DNA from: Pseudomonas parasichuanensis
Lineage (GTDB): Bacteria; Pseudomonadota; Gammaproteobacteria; Pseudomonadales; Pseudomonadaceae
Assembly (NCBI RefSeq): GCF_021601385.1
Contig: NZ_BQHO01000042.1
Coordinates: 1 to 41,136 of the forward strand
DNA length: 41,136 bases
Direction: 5' to 3'
Positions 33,096-41,058 of this stretch are shown piece after piece. The notes under the pieces were generated by a model that searched no databases, was not told the origin of the DNA, and saw only the letters and a program-made list of their open reading frames with translations. Position 1 is the stretch's first letter, and every line of letters starts with the position of its first letter. Made by a program: the position numbers and the translations under genes.

Positions 33096-34659
33096 CTCCT
33101 ACCTGTTCCTGCTGCTGTTCCTGCCGCTGACCCTGGCCGCGCACTACCTGATCGCCGCCCGCAGCCTGCGCGGCGCCGCGCTGTGGCTGTGCGTGACCTC
33201 GATCGTGTTCTATGGCTGGTGGAACCCGCAGTTCGTGCTGCTGCTGATCGGCTCGATCGCCTTCAACTACCTGGTCAGCCTGGCCATCCTCGGCACGGCC
33301 GGGCGCTCACGCCTGCAACTGCTGATTGCCGCGGCCGGGGTCGGCGCCGACATTGCGCTGCTGTTCCACTACAAGTACTTCGTCACCCTGGTGAACTTCG
33401 CCCAGGACTGGGGCCTGGCCGGCACCCGCCTGGACGACATCATCCTGCCCCTGGGGATTTCGTTCTTCACCTTCACCCAGATCGGCTACCTGCTCGACTG
33501 CCGCGCCGGCATCGTCAAGGAACGCAGCCTGCTCAGCTACGTGCTGTTCGTGACCTTCTTCCCGCACCTGATCGCCGGGCCGATCCTGCACCACAAGGAA
33601 ATGATGCCGCAGTTCGCCCAGCCGGATAACTACCGGTTCCGCGCCGAAAACCTCAGCGTGGGCGGCATGCTGTTCGTCATCGGCCTGGCCAAGAAGGTGC
33701 TGCTGGCCGACCCCATCGCCCCCTATGCCGACGCCGGCTTCGCCGACCCCGGCAGCCTCGGCTTCTGGGCCGCATGGGGCACCGGCATCGCCTACGCGTT
33801 GCAGCTGTACTTCGACTTCTCCGGCTATTCGGACATGGCCCTGGGCCTGGCCAAGATGTTCGGCATTCGCTTCCCGCTGAACTTCAACTCGCCGTACAAG
33901 GCCAGCAACATCATCGATTTCTGGGCCCGCTGGCACATGACCCTGACCCGCTACCTGACCGCCTACCTGTATTACCCGGTGGCCATGGCGGTGTCGGAGT
34001 GGCGCGGCAAGCGCGGGCTGCCGGTCGGCACCCAGGGCGCGGCGACGCCGGGCGGCTTCGCCGCGGCAATCATCTTGCCGACCACCTTCACCATGGGCCT
34101 GGCCGGTATCTGGCACGGCGCCGGCGTGCAGTTTTTGATCTTCGGCCTGCTGCATGCCGCCTACCTGTCGATCAACCATGCCTGGCGCATCTTCGTGGTC
34201 GGGCGCATCCGCAAGGGCAAGCAGCACCCGCTGAAAGTGGCGGGCTACGTGCTGCTGACCTTTGCCGCAGTGATCGTTGCCCAGGCCTTCTTCCGCGCCG
34301 CGTCCACCTCTGATGCCGTGCTGCTGATCGAGGGCATGTTCGGCCTGCGTGGCCCGGGCAGCCTGCCCGAGGTCCTGTACCCGGCCGGTATCGCCTGGGG
34401 CGACGCCTGGCGCCTGCTGATCGGCCGCCACCTGGAGGCACTGCACGTACTGGCCGTGCTGGCCGTGGCCTGGTTCCTGCCCAATTCGCAACAGATCATG
34501 GGCGGCTTCTCGCCGTCCCTGGCCCGCGCGCAGCTCGACGGCCCGGCCGCGCTGCGCTGGGCACCGACCCTCAAATGGCTGCTGATCATGGCGGTGCTGC
34601 TGGCGCTGTGCCTGATGAACCTGCACAAGGAAGCACGCTTCCTGTACTTCCAATTCTGA
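33085..34659 (+). CDS. AlgI-like MBOAT acyltransferase
   Basis: A 524-aa polytopic membrane-bound O-acyltransferase. Diagnostic segments are YGWWNPQFVLLL, LPLGISFFTFTQIGYLLD, VTFFPHLIAGPILHH, QLYFDFSGYSDMALGLAKMFG, FWARWHMTLTRYL (H284) and GIWHGAGVQFLIFG (H344, the invariant catalytic-type His). AlgI and DltB both belong to this family and carry acyl groups across the inner membrane for transfer to a polymer. Here the neighbours include both alginate-type (AlgJ/X/F) and Dlt-type (carrier, adenylation) genes. The donor could thus be acyl-S-carrier protein as in Dlt rather than acetyl-CoA. It overlaps the preceding gene by 11 bases. Confidence 0.93.
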   Translation: MLFNSYLFLLLFLPLTLAAHYLIAARSLRGAALWLCVTSIVFYGWWNPQFVLLLIGSIAFNYLVSLAILGTAGRSRLQLLIAAAGVGADIALLFHYKYFVTLVNFAQDWGLAGTRLDDIILPLGISFFTFTQIGYLLDCRAGIVKERSLLSYVLFVTFFPHLIAGPILHHKEMMPQFAQPDNYRFRAENLSVGGMLFVIGLAKKVLLADPIAPYADAGFADPGSLGFWAAWGTGIAYALQLYFDFSGYSDMALGLAKMFGIRFPLNFNSPYKASNIIDFWARWHMTLTRYLTAYLYYPVAMAVSEWRGKRGLPVGTQGAATPGGFAAAIILPTTFTMGLAGIWHGAGVQFLIFGLLHAAYLSINHAWRIFVVGRIRKGKQHPLKVAGYVLLTFAAVIVAQAFFRAASTSDAVLLIEGMFGLRGPGSLPEVLYPAGIAWGDAWRLLIGRHLEALHVLAVLAVAWFLPNSQQIMGGFSPSLARAQLDGPAALRWAPTLKWLLIMAVLLALCLMNLHKEARFLYFQF

Positions 34660-34677
34660 CTCCGTGGAGTGATTGAC

Positions 34678-34911
34678 ATGAGCGAACAAGCCCTCAAGCA
34701 ACAACTGGCCGAAATCATCGAAAACGTGATCGGCACCCCGGTGGCCCACGACGACCTGCTGATCGAATCCGGCCTGGTCGACTCGATGACCGCGGTGGAC
34801 ATCGTCATGGCGGTGAAGAACGCCTTCGGCTGCAAAGTGCCAGCCACCGAGATCGACGAGCACCTGGAGTCGCTCGACGCCCTCGCCGCCTTCATCCAGA
34901 ACAACCGCTGA
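34678..34911 (+). CDS. DltC-like acyl/aminoacyl carrier protein
   Basis: A 77-aa acidic carrier protein. The 4'-phosphopantetheine attachment site is S36 in ESGLVDSMTAVD (family form xxLxDSMxxV, as in D-alanyl carrier protein DltC and related standalone carriers). The rest shows the expected four-helix pattern (EIIENVIG, VMAVKNAFG, ESLDALAAFIQ). The start at 34678 has GGAG eight bases upstream; an in-frame start three codons earlier is less well placed. It needs a phosphopantetheinyl transferase encoded elsewhere. Lying between the MBOAT and the DltA-like gene, it should carry the acyl or aminoacyl thioester that the MBOAT uses. Confidence 0.9.
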   Translation: MSEQALKQQLAEIIENVIGTPVAHDDLLIESGLVDSMTAVDIVMAVKNAFGCKVPATEIDEHLESLDALAAFIQNNR

Positions 34912-34944
34912 GCCTGCACAGGCCGCCACCCGGGAGAGTGCCGG

Positions 34945-36417
34945 ATGCACTTCGATTTCGACCGCTGTGAGTTCGCCGACTGCCACCAGGGCGCCGGCGC
35001 CCCTGCCCTGCGCGACGCCCATCGGGTACTGGACTGGGCCGGCCTGCAGGTGGCCGTCGAGGCCTGGGCGCTGCGTGCCCACGCGCAGGGCATCGAGCCC
35101 GGCACCGCGCTGGTGCTCAGCGGCCACAAGCAGATCGAATTCGTCGTCGCCATGCTTGGCTGCCTGCGCCTGGGCGTGACCTATGTGCCGCTGGACAGCA
35201 TCAACCCGCCACAGCGCCTGCAGCGCATCATCGAGCTGGTGGGCGCCGGGTATTGCTATGACGCGGAACAGGACCAGTTCCGCGCGGGCATGGCCTGCGC
35301 CGCGCCGCTGGCCGAGGCGGGCCTGGCCTACGTCATGTTCACCTCCGGCAGCACCGGTGACCCCAAGGGCGTGCAGATCGCCCGCGACAGCCTGGCGCTG
35401 TTCGCCGGCTGGATCCGCGATTGCCTGGCCTTGGGCGAACGGCCGCGGTTCATGAACCAGATGCTGTTCAGCTTCGATTTCTCGCTGTTCGACCTGTGCG
35501 GGGCGTTGGCCCTGGGTGGCCAGTGCGTACTGTGCCCGCGCGAGGTTATCGGCGACCCCGAGGGGTTTGTCGACTACCTGGCCGACAGCCAGGTGCAGGT
35601 ATGGGCCTCGACGCCGTCCTTCGTCCGTCAGCAGTTGCTCAACGACGCCTTCGACGCCCGGCACCTGCCCGCCTTGCGGGTATTCGTGTTCGGTGCCGAG
35701 TCGCTGACGCCGACCCTGGCCAACCAGCTGTGGGAGCGCTTCCCCGAAGCGCGGATCATCAACTCCTACGGGCCGACCGAAGCCACCTGCTCGACCACCT
35801 GGATTGAAATCCTGCCGCCGCTGGAGAACGCTGCCCAGCCGCTGTCCATCGGCCGGGCCAAGCCCTATGCCGAGCTGTTCCTCGACGACGGCGAGCTGTG
35901 CATTGCCGGCGACCACGTGATGCGTGGCTACCTCAATCGCCCGGACCTGAGCGAAGCCGTGCTGTTCCAGCACAACGGCAAGCGCGCCTACCGCAGCGGC
36001 GACCTGGCCGAAATCGACGCACAAGGCCGGGTGTTCTTCCATGGTCGACGCGACGACCAGATCAAACTCAATGGCTACCGGATCGAGCTGGGCGAAGTGG
36101 ACGCCGGGCTGGCCAGCCTGCCTGGGGTCGACAGCGCCGCCACCGTTGCCCTGCGCCGCCCCGACGGCGCGCTGGTGCGCATGGTCGGTTTCATCGAAAC
36201 CCCCGGCCACCTGCCGGCGGCTACCCTGGGCCCGTTGCCCGAGGCGCTGGCCGACTGGAAACAGCGGCTGGCAGGTAGCCTGCCGTCCTATATGATCCCG
36301 TCCGAACTGCTGGCCTGCGGCCGCTTCCCCGGCACCTTGTCCGACAAGGTCGACCGCAAGCGCCTGGCCGAGCTGTACCAGCAAGCCCGGGTAAAACGCC
36401 CCAAGGAGACTGTATGA
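34945..36417 (+). CDS. DltA-like adenylation (amino acid/acyl:carrier protein ligase) enzyme
   Basis: A 490-aa standalone adenylation enzyme. Core motifs: MFTSGSTGDPKG (133-142), NQMLFSFDFSLFDL (FDxS at 177-180; the Asp typically contacts the alpha-amino group), STPSF (222-226), INSYGPTEAT (273-281), YRSGD, GRRDDQIKLNGYRIELGEV, and the catalytic Lys of LSDKVDRK (K468). Throughout it is closest in pattern to D-alanine:carrier ligase DltA. In Bacillus DltA a Cys in FCGE helps select D-alanine; here that site is FGAE (Gly250), so the substrate is probably not simply D-Ala. The likely reaction is ATP-dependent loading of an amino acid onto the carrier protein encoded just upstream. GGGAG precedes the ATG at 34945; the stop overlaps the next start. 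Confidence 0.85.
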   Translation: MHFDFDRCEFADCHQGAGAPALRDAHRVLDWAGLQVAVEAWALRAHAQGIEPGTALVLSGHKQIEFVVAMLGCLRLGVTYVPLDSINPPQRLQRIIELVGAGYCYDAEQDQFRAGMACAAPLAEAGLAYVMFTSGSTGDPKGVQIARDSLALFAGWIRDCLALGERPRFMNQMLFSFDFSLFDLCGALALGGQCVLCPREVIGDPEGFVDYLADSQVQVWASTPSFVRQQLLNDAFDARHLPALRVFVFGAESLTPTLANQLWERFPEARIINSYGPTEATCSTTWIEILPPLENAAQPLSIGRAKPYAELFLDDGELCIAGDHVMRGYLNRPDLSEAVLFQHNGKRAYRSGDLAEIDAQGRVFFHGRRDDQIKLNGYRIELGEVDAGLASLPGVDSAATVALRRPDGALVRMVGFIETPGHLPAATLGPLPEALADWKQRLAGSLPSYMIPSELLACGRFPGTLSDKVDRKRLAELYQQARVKRPKETV

Positions 36418-37073
36418 AAGCCCTCGCCCTGCTCACAGGCGCCCTGCTGCTGAGCAGCGCACTGCCCACCGTCGCCCAGGCCGAGGGCAAGCTGGCGCAG
36501 TTGTATGCGCCGCGGCCACCGGCGGGCTCGGCGTTCGTTCGCGTGCTGCAGCCAGCGGCTGGCGGCGTGCAGGTGCAAGTCGGGCATAGCCCGGCGCAGC
36601 AACTGCCAGCCGGCCAGCTGGCCAGCAGCTACAACGTGGTCAAGGGCGGCGAGCCGTTCAGCGTGCTGATTGCCGGCAAGAACGCCGGCACCCTCAGCGT
36701 GGCTGCCGACAGCTACCAGAGCCTGGTGCTGCACGATGGCAAGCTGGTGGTGCTGGATGACAGCGCCGCCAGCGACGATGCCCTGAAAGCCGAGCTGCGC
36801 TTCTACAACCTGGCCAGCGACTGCCCTGCCGGCCAGTTGCAGGTGGAGAGCGGGCCGACCTTGTTCGTCGACGTACCGACACAGAGCAGCCAGGCCCGGG
36901 CGATCAACCCGGTGAGCGCCACCCTGACCGCCGGCTGCGGTGCGACCCAGGCCAAGCCACTGCCCTTGCCGCAGCTGCAGCCGGGCGACCACTATGCGCT
37001 GTTCCTCACCGGCAGTGCCGAACAACCGGTGCTGCGCGGCGAGCTCAGCAGCACCGCGCCCTACACCCGGTAA
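36414..37073 (+). CDS. AlgF-like periplasmic acylation adaptor
   Basis: A 219-aa secreted protein (signal peptide ending VAQA, about residue 22). Mature GKLAQLYAPRPPAGSAFVRVLQ matches the N-terminus of alginate O-acetylation protein AlgF (ALYGPxAPxGSxFVRLYN). The beta-rich remainder ends ALFLTGS, again as in AlgF. AlgF is required for alginate acetylation without being an obvious enzyme and interacts with AlgJ and AlgX. Its presence supports an alginate-like rather than purely Dlt-like transfer route. It is coupled to the DltA-like gene by an ATGA overlap. Confidence 0.8.
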   Translation: MKALALLTGALLLSSALPTVAQAEGKLAQLYAPRPPAGSAFVRVLQPAAGGVQVQVGHSPAQQLPAGQLASSYNVVKGGEPFSVLIAGKNAGTLSVAADSYQSLVLHDGKLVVLDDSAASDDALKAELRFYNLASDCPAGQLQVESGPTLFVDVPTQSSQARAINPVSATLTAGCGATQAKPLPLPQLQPGDHYALFLTGSAEQPVLRGELSSTAPYTR

Positions 37074-37079
37074 ACCGCC

Positions 37080-38207
37080 ATGCGCCCACTCTTTCGTGAC
37101 GATCACCTGCTGTTTCGCGACCAGGTCCGGCGGTTTGTCGAGGAACGCATCCTGCCCCACTACGCCGATTGGGAGCGCGACGGCATAACGCCCACCACGC
37201 TCTGGCGCGACGCCGGTGCCCAAGGCCTGCTGTGCCCGGCGCTGCCCGCCCCCTATGGCGCCGATGGCGACTTCGGCCATGCCGTGGTGGTGATCGAAGA
37301 GCTGGCCCGGGCCAACTGCCTGGGCATCGGCTTTTCGATCCATTCCGACATGGTCGCGCCCTACCTGTACAGCCTCGGCACCCCGGCACAGAAAGACCGC
37401 TGGTTGCCGGCCATGGCCGCCGGCGAGTTGATTGGCGCCATCGCCATGACCGAACCCGGCGCCGGCAGCGACCTCAAGGCCGTGCGCTGCCGCGCCCGGC
37501 GTGACGGCGAGCACTATGTGCTCAATGGCCAGAAGACCTTCATCACCAACGGCGTCAATGCCGGCCTGATCATCGTGGTGGCCAGCACCGAGCCCGACCT
37601 GGGCGCTCGCGGCCTGTCGCTGTTCTGTGTCGAGGCGGGCCTGGCCGGCCTGGGCAAGGGCCCGGCGATGGCCAAGATCGGCCAGCATGCCCAGGACACC
37701 TGCGAACTGTTCTTCGACGAGCTGCGGGTGCCTGCCGACTGCCTGCTGGGTGAGGAAAACGCAGGCTTCGAGTACCTGGGCCGCGAGCTGGCCCGCGAGC
37801 GCCTGGCCATCGCCCTGCGCGCCGCTGCCCATGCCGAGGGCATGCTCGAGCAGACCCTGGCCTATACCCGCGAACGCAAGGTCTTCGGCAAGCGGGTCAG
37901 CGACCACCAGCACAACCGCTTCATCCTCGCCGATGCCCGTTCACGGCTGACCATGCTGCGGGTGTTCCTCGACGACTGCGCACGGCAGCTGATCGAAGGC
38001 AGTCTGGACCCGGTGGTGGCGGCCATGGCCAAGCTCAATGCCAGCGAAATCCAGGGGCAGATCCTCGACCAGCTGCTGCAGCTGCACGGCGGTTATGGCT
38101 ACAGCAGCGAGTACGGCATTGGCCGTGCCTGGGCCGATGCCCGGGCGCTGCGCATCTTCGGTGGCACCAGCGAGATCATGCGCGAGATCATCGGGCGCAG
38201 CCTCTGA
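37080..38207 (+). CDS. Acyl-CoA dehydrogenase-like flavoprotein
   Basis: A 375-aa protein with a complete acyl-CoA dehydrogenase fold: IAMTEPGAGSDL (121-132, FAD/substrate), FITNGVNAGLIIV, QHAQDTCELFFDELRVPADCLLG, RERLAIAL (E240, the catalytic-base position of isovaleryl/long-chain-type enzymes), YTRERKVFGK and RIFGGTSEIMREII. The medium/short-chain-type Glu (YEGT) is Gly here, consistent with the alternative base. It is adjacent to a carrier protein and an adenylation enzyme, with only six bases after the algF-like gene. It could therefore oxidise an acyl- or aminoacyl-S-carrier protein, as prolyl-carrier dehydrogenases do in pyrrole biosynthesis. A role in fatty acid degradation is less likely in this setting. 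Confidence 0.87.
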   Translation: MRPLFRDDHLLFRDQVRRFVEERILPHYADWERDGITPTTLWRDAGAQGLLCPALPAPYGADGDFGHAVVVIEELARANCLGIGFSIHSDMVAPYLYSLGTPAQKDRWLPAMAAGELIGAIAMTEPGAGSDLKAVRCRARRDGEHYVLNGQKTFITNGVNAGLIIVVASTEPDLGARGLSLFCVEAGLAGLGKGPAMAKIGQHAQDTCELFFDELRVPADCLLGEENAGFEYLGRELARERLAIALRAAAHAEGMLEQTLAYTRERKVFGKRVSDHQHNRFILADARSRLTMLRVFLDDCARQLIEGSLDPVVAAMAKLNASEIQGQILDQLLQLHGGYGYSSEYGIGRAWADARALRIFGGTSEIMREIIGRSL

Positions 38208-38208
38208 T

Positions 38209-39180
38209 TCAGCTGCGCAACCAATCTTCACGCAGCCTGCGGGCGCGCGGGTCATCGCCCAACGCCCAGGGGTCGAGGGCGAATGCCACGACCTGCTCGG
38301 CGCCTGTGGTGCGCGCCCATTCCAGCTGGCGCTGTACCCGGGCGTAATCCGCCGAGCGCGCCTTGAAGTCGGTGCCGTCGTTTTTTTCCGACGGCAACTG
38401 CTCGAACAACTCCACCACCACATCGAATGGCACCTTGCGCCGGCGCAGTTCCAGCAGCAGTGGCTCGATGGCCTGCAGGTTGGTCCAGCCGGCCACGCCG
38501 ACGCCATCCTGCACCACCGGGCGCAGCGCGGTGGTGTCGAGCAGCGTGCGCCACAGTTGCAGCAGCGAACCCTCGGTGGGCAGCACGCTGTGGTAGGTGG
38601 AAATCGACGGGATACGGTCGCTGTGCTGTCGGGTGCTGGCAGACATCGCAGCCAGCCAGGCGGCCAGGCGTTGCTGGCTGTCGGCACTGGCCCAGTGGTA
38701 CTGCTCCAGCTCGTAGGGGATGTACCAGCCGGCAAAGGCGCTGTGCTGCGGCCAGGGCGAGGTGGCCAGATAGCCCTGCGCCTCGCCCAGGGCCTTGGCG
38801 AAGAACTGCGCCTGCCCCTGCTCATCCGCCGACAGCGCCTGCCACCAGGCGTTGTCGAACGGCAGCCCGACTTGCACCTGCATGCCCTGCTCATGGGCGA
38901 TGTCGAATACGTTACGCAACATGGCCTCGGGCATCATCCAGGGCGATTGCCCACCGATCAGCCCGACCCACTGCAACGTCACTGTGCGACAGCCCATGTC
39001 GGCCATGGCTGCCAGGCGCTCGCGCCATTGCTGTGGGTTGAGGTCGGCGTGGCTTTTCCACAGCTGCAGGAAGCTGCCCTGCAGGCCGGTGGAACGCGTG
39101 CAGCCCGGCAGGCTGGCGAGGATGGGCGCGGTGGCCAACAGGCACAGCAGGCTGCGGCGGCTGAGGGTAGGAGCGGAAAT
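38209..39180 (-). CDS. DUF4434-type putative glycoside hydrolase lipoprotein
   Basis: A 323-aa exported protein: an N-terminal LSRRSLLCLLA (twin-arginine-like) hydrophobic segment ends in LPGC, so probably a lipoprotein, followed by a TIM-barrel-like domain. Landmarks are DMGCRTVTLQWVGL, HEQGMQVQVGLPFDN, FAGWYIPYELEQ (acidic residues at a barrel-strand end) and QDGVGVAGW; these fit the DUF4434 group related to glycoside hydrolases. It may trim or release the polymer made by the neighbouring genes. No ATG, GTG or TTG precedes the signal peptide close to a Shine-Dalgarno, but AAAAGGA stands seven bases before an ATT at 39180, so an ATT start is proposed; a start at 39357 would give an odd 60-residue extension. 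Its stop lies one base from the convergent gene's stop. Confidence 0.72.
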   Translation of the reverse strand: MSAPTLSRRSLLCLLATAPILASLPGCTRSTGLQGSFLQLWKSHADLNPQQWRERLAAMADMGCRTVTLQWVGLIGGQSPWMMPEAMLRNVFDIAHEQGMQVQVGLPFDNAWWQALSADEQGQAQFFAKALGEAQGYLATSPWPQHSAFAGWYIPYELEQYHWASADSQQRLAAWLAAMSASTRQHSDRIPSISTYHSVLPTEGSLLQLWRTLLDTTALRPVVQDGVGVAGWTNLQAIEPLLLELRRRKVPFDVVVELFEQLPSEKNDGTDFKARSADYARVQRQLEWARTTGAEQVVAFALDPWALGDDPRARRLREDWLRS

Positions 39181-39727
39181 GGTGAGGTCCTTTTCGTGAC
39201 GCGGCGCTGGAACGCGGCAGCCTACCTTAAATCGCGGCCGATGGCTGGCAGGTAAACGATGTGGCGCTATATCGCAAAGGGCACATTTGTACGCCGCACA
39301 CCTGATCGGTCGTCGAGCGCGCACAGTTGCCACCTCCCAAAGTGGTGGCACTAGCACATAGATAAGTTAACTACCTGAACAAAACCTGAAGCACTCAACA
39401 CATAAACAAAATTACATGTTAATTCATCAAGACTTACTGACTTTTACACTTATTAAAATTGTTTCACACAAACCCGCACGCCTCGCCCGCCTGTGTGATT
39501 GAAAAGTCAAACCGGTGCATGGACAATGGCACGCAGCACACTGCAGACCTCGATCTGCAAGCCTTTCGGCAGTGCGCGCCTTCCCCCGATAATTATTCAA
39601 GGTTGCTTTTAAAGTTGGTTAAACAGCTCGCCAAACCCGCGCACCAACTTATTGCCTACGCCGTATTCACATTACGTTGACATTGCATCACTTCAAATGC
39701 GCGTCACCCTATCCCCCGAGGTAAACC
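39181..39727. promoter_or_regulatory. 547-bp intergenic region, AT-rich in the middle
   Basis: It separates the leftward DUF4434 gene from the rightward SDR gene and should carry both promoters. From about 39350 to 39475 it is strikingly AT-rich compared with flanking genes. A 53- to 73-codon frame (to 39680) has no Shine-Dalgarno and is not called. A TTGACA at about 39678-39683 lies close to the SDR start without a good -10 partner. No hairpin followed by a T-run was found, and no known RNA family is recognised. Confidence 0.4.
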
Positions 39728-40885
39728 ATGAACGCAATTAACCACGGTGAAGTTTTCACCGCCGCCGATTCGCGCGAGCACATCCTGTTGACCGGCGCCA
39801 CGGGTTTCCTCGGTGGTTCGGTCGCCGCCCAACTGATTGCCGCCGGCCAGGGCGCCACCCTCGCCTTCCTGGTACGGGGTGACACGCCCGGGCTTGGCCT
39901 GGAGCGCCTGCGCGCCAATCTGCGCCAGCATGGCGTCAGCCAGGCCGACTGCCTGGCGCTGAACGAATCGCAAATCATCTGCGGCGACCTGCTCGACACC
40001 GCCTGGCTGGCCGGGGAAACCCCGCGCCTGCTGCAGTTCGACCGGGTGATCAACTGCGCCGCCGTGGCCTCGTTCTCGAAAAACCCGACCATCTGGCCGG
40101 TCAACGTCGAGGGCACCTTCGCCTTCGCCGACGTGCTCAGCCGTTCCGCGCGTCTGAAACGCTTCCTGCACGTGGGCACGGCGATGAGCTGCGGTCCGCA
40201 GCGCGAGTCGCCGATCAGCGAGTCGTGGGAGTTCCCCGAGGCCGAACAGCAACTGGTGGACTACACCGCCTCCAAGGCCGAGATCGAGCGGCGCATGCGC
40301 GAAGAACTGCCAGGCCTGCCGCTGGTGGTGGCACGCCCGTCGATCGTGGTCGGCCACAGCAGCCTGGGCTGCCAGGCATCGGGCAGCATCTTCTGGGTAT
40401 TCCGCATGGGTTTTGCGCTGGAGAGTTTCACCTGCGGGCTCGATGAACAGATCGACGTGGTCCCGGTCGACTACTGCGCCGAGGCGCTGATCGGCCTTGC
40501 ACGCAAGCCCCAGCTCAACCACGACCTCTACCACATCTCCGCCGGCCACAGCTCGGCCTGCACCTTCGCCGAAATCGACCAGGCGTTTGCCCAGGCCAAC
40601 GGTGCCGAGCCGGTTGGCGAGCGCTATCGCAAGGTCGATGTGGATGACCTCAAGTCCCTGGCCGGCAGTTTTGCCACGCGCATCGGCCCGGCCAACCCGC
40701 GCCTGGTGCTGCGCGCATTGCGCCTTTACAGCGGGTTCGCCGACCTGAACTACCTGTTCGATAACAGCCGCTTGCTGGAAGAAGGCATCGCGGTGCCGCC
40801 GCGCTTCACCGATTACCTGGACGTGTGCGTCAGGTCGTCCAATGGGGTGAGCATCGCCACCCAGATGCAGGCGGATTTCAAGTAA
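39728..40885 (+). CDS. Thioester-reductase-like extended SDR (NAD-binding_4 family)
   Basis: A 385-aa NAD(P)-dependent enzyme. An N-terminal TGATGFLG (22-29) is followed by LVRG and FDRVINCAAVASF, with active-site Y179/K183 in VDYTASKAE and ARPSIVVG after it; these are the marks of the fatty-acyl/thioester-reductase and male-sterility-domain branch of extended SDRs. Such enzymes reduce carrier- or CoA-bound acyl groups to aldehydes or alcohols; some relatives act on sugars. GAGG seven bases before ATG 39728 fixes the start. It lies next to a locus with its own carrier protein and adenylation enzyme, so it could act on the same thioester, but it has its own long leader and terminator. Substrate unknown. 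Confidence 0.78.
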   Translation: MNAINHGEVFTAADSREHILLTGATGFLGGSVAAQLIAAGQGATLAFLVRGDTPGLGLERLRANLRQHGVSQADCLALNESQIICGDLLDTAWLAGETPRLLQFDRVINCAAVASFSKNPTIWPVNVEGTFAFADVLSRSARLKRFLHVGTAMSCGPQRESPISESWEFPEAEQQLVDYTASKAEIERRMREELPGLPLVVARPSIVVGHSSLGCQASGSIFWVFRMGFALESFTCGLDEQIDVVPVDYCAEALIGLARKPQLNHDLYHISAGHSSACTFAEIDQAFAQANGAEPVGERYRKVDVDDLKSLAGSFATRIGPANPRLVLRALRLYSGFADLNYLFDNSRLLEEGIAVPPRFTDYLDVCVRSSNGVSIATQMQADFK

Positions 40886-40917
40886 CCGGTCAGGTTTCTC
40901 CGCAGCAGCACGCGCTT

Positions 40918-40953
40918 GCCCGGGCCAGGGTTGAACCTGACCCGGGCTTTTTT
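40918..40953 (+). terminator. Rho-independent terminator after the SDR gene
   Basis: A 12-bp stem (GCCCGGGCCAGG paired with CCTGACCCGGGC, one mismatch) with a 6-base loop is followed directly by six T residues. It begins 32 bases after the SDR stop codon. Confidence 0.85.
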
Positions 40954-41016
40954 ATGGGGGATTGGGTGGAGGCCACCAAGTGTTCGGTGGTGTTTTTGCA
41001 GCGCTCTCAAGATCGA

Positions 41017-41058
41017 GCGCCGCCCGCGCGGCGCATCGCTGGCAAGCCAGCTCCCACA
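41017..41058. repeat. Putida-type REP element
   Basis: Two hairpins in series, GCGCCG-CCCGCG-CGGCGC (41017-41034) and GCTGGC-AA-GCCAGC (41038-41051), are followed by TCCCACA. The preceding TGCAGCGCTCTCAAGATCGA is a familiar flank of this repeat in P. putida-group genomes. REP elements of this kind sit in intergenic spaces at high copy number and serve as targets or products of RAYT transposases. A second weaker hairpin with a short T-run (40973-40997) lies just before it. Confidence 0.7.

Noticed and set aside
33307-36384. A 1025-codon open frame on the minus strand opposite the MBOAT, carrier and DltA-like genes
   Set aside because: Its composition is low-complexity (Gly, Gln, Ala, Val, His rich), it has no domain I recognise, and it lies exactly antisense to three well-supported genes. 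Strong G/C third-position bias removes stops from this frame.
39459-39680. A 73-codon plus-strand frame in the leader of the SDR gene
   Set aside because: The TTG start and the internal ATG at 39519 both lack a Shine-Dalgarno, and the product matches nothing recognisable. It might be a leader peptide, but the evidence is too weak to call.
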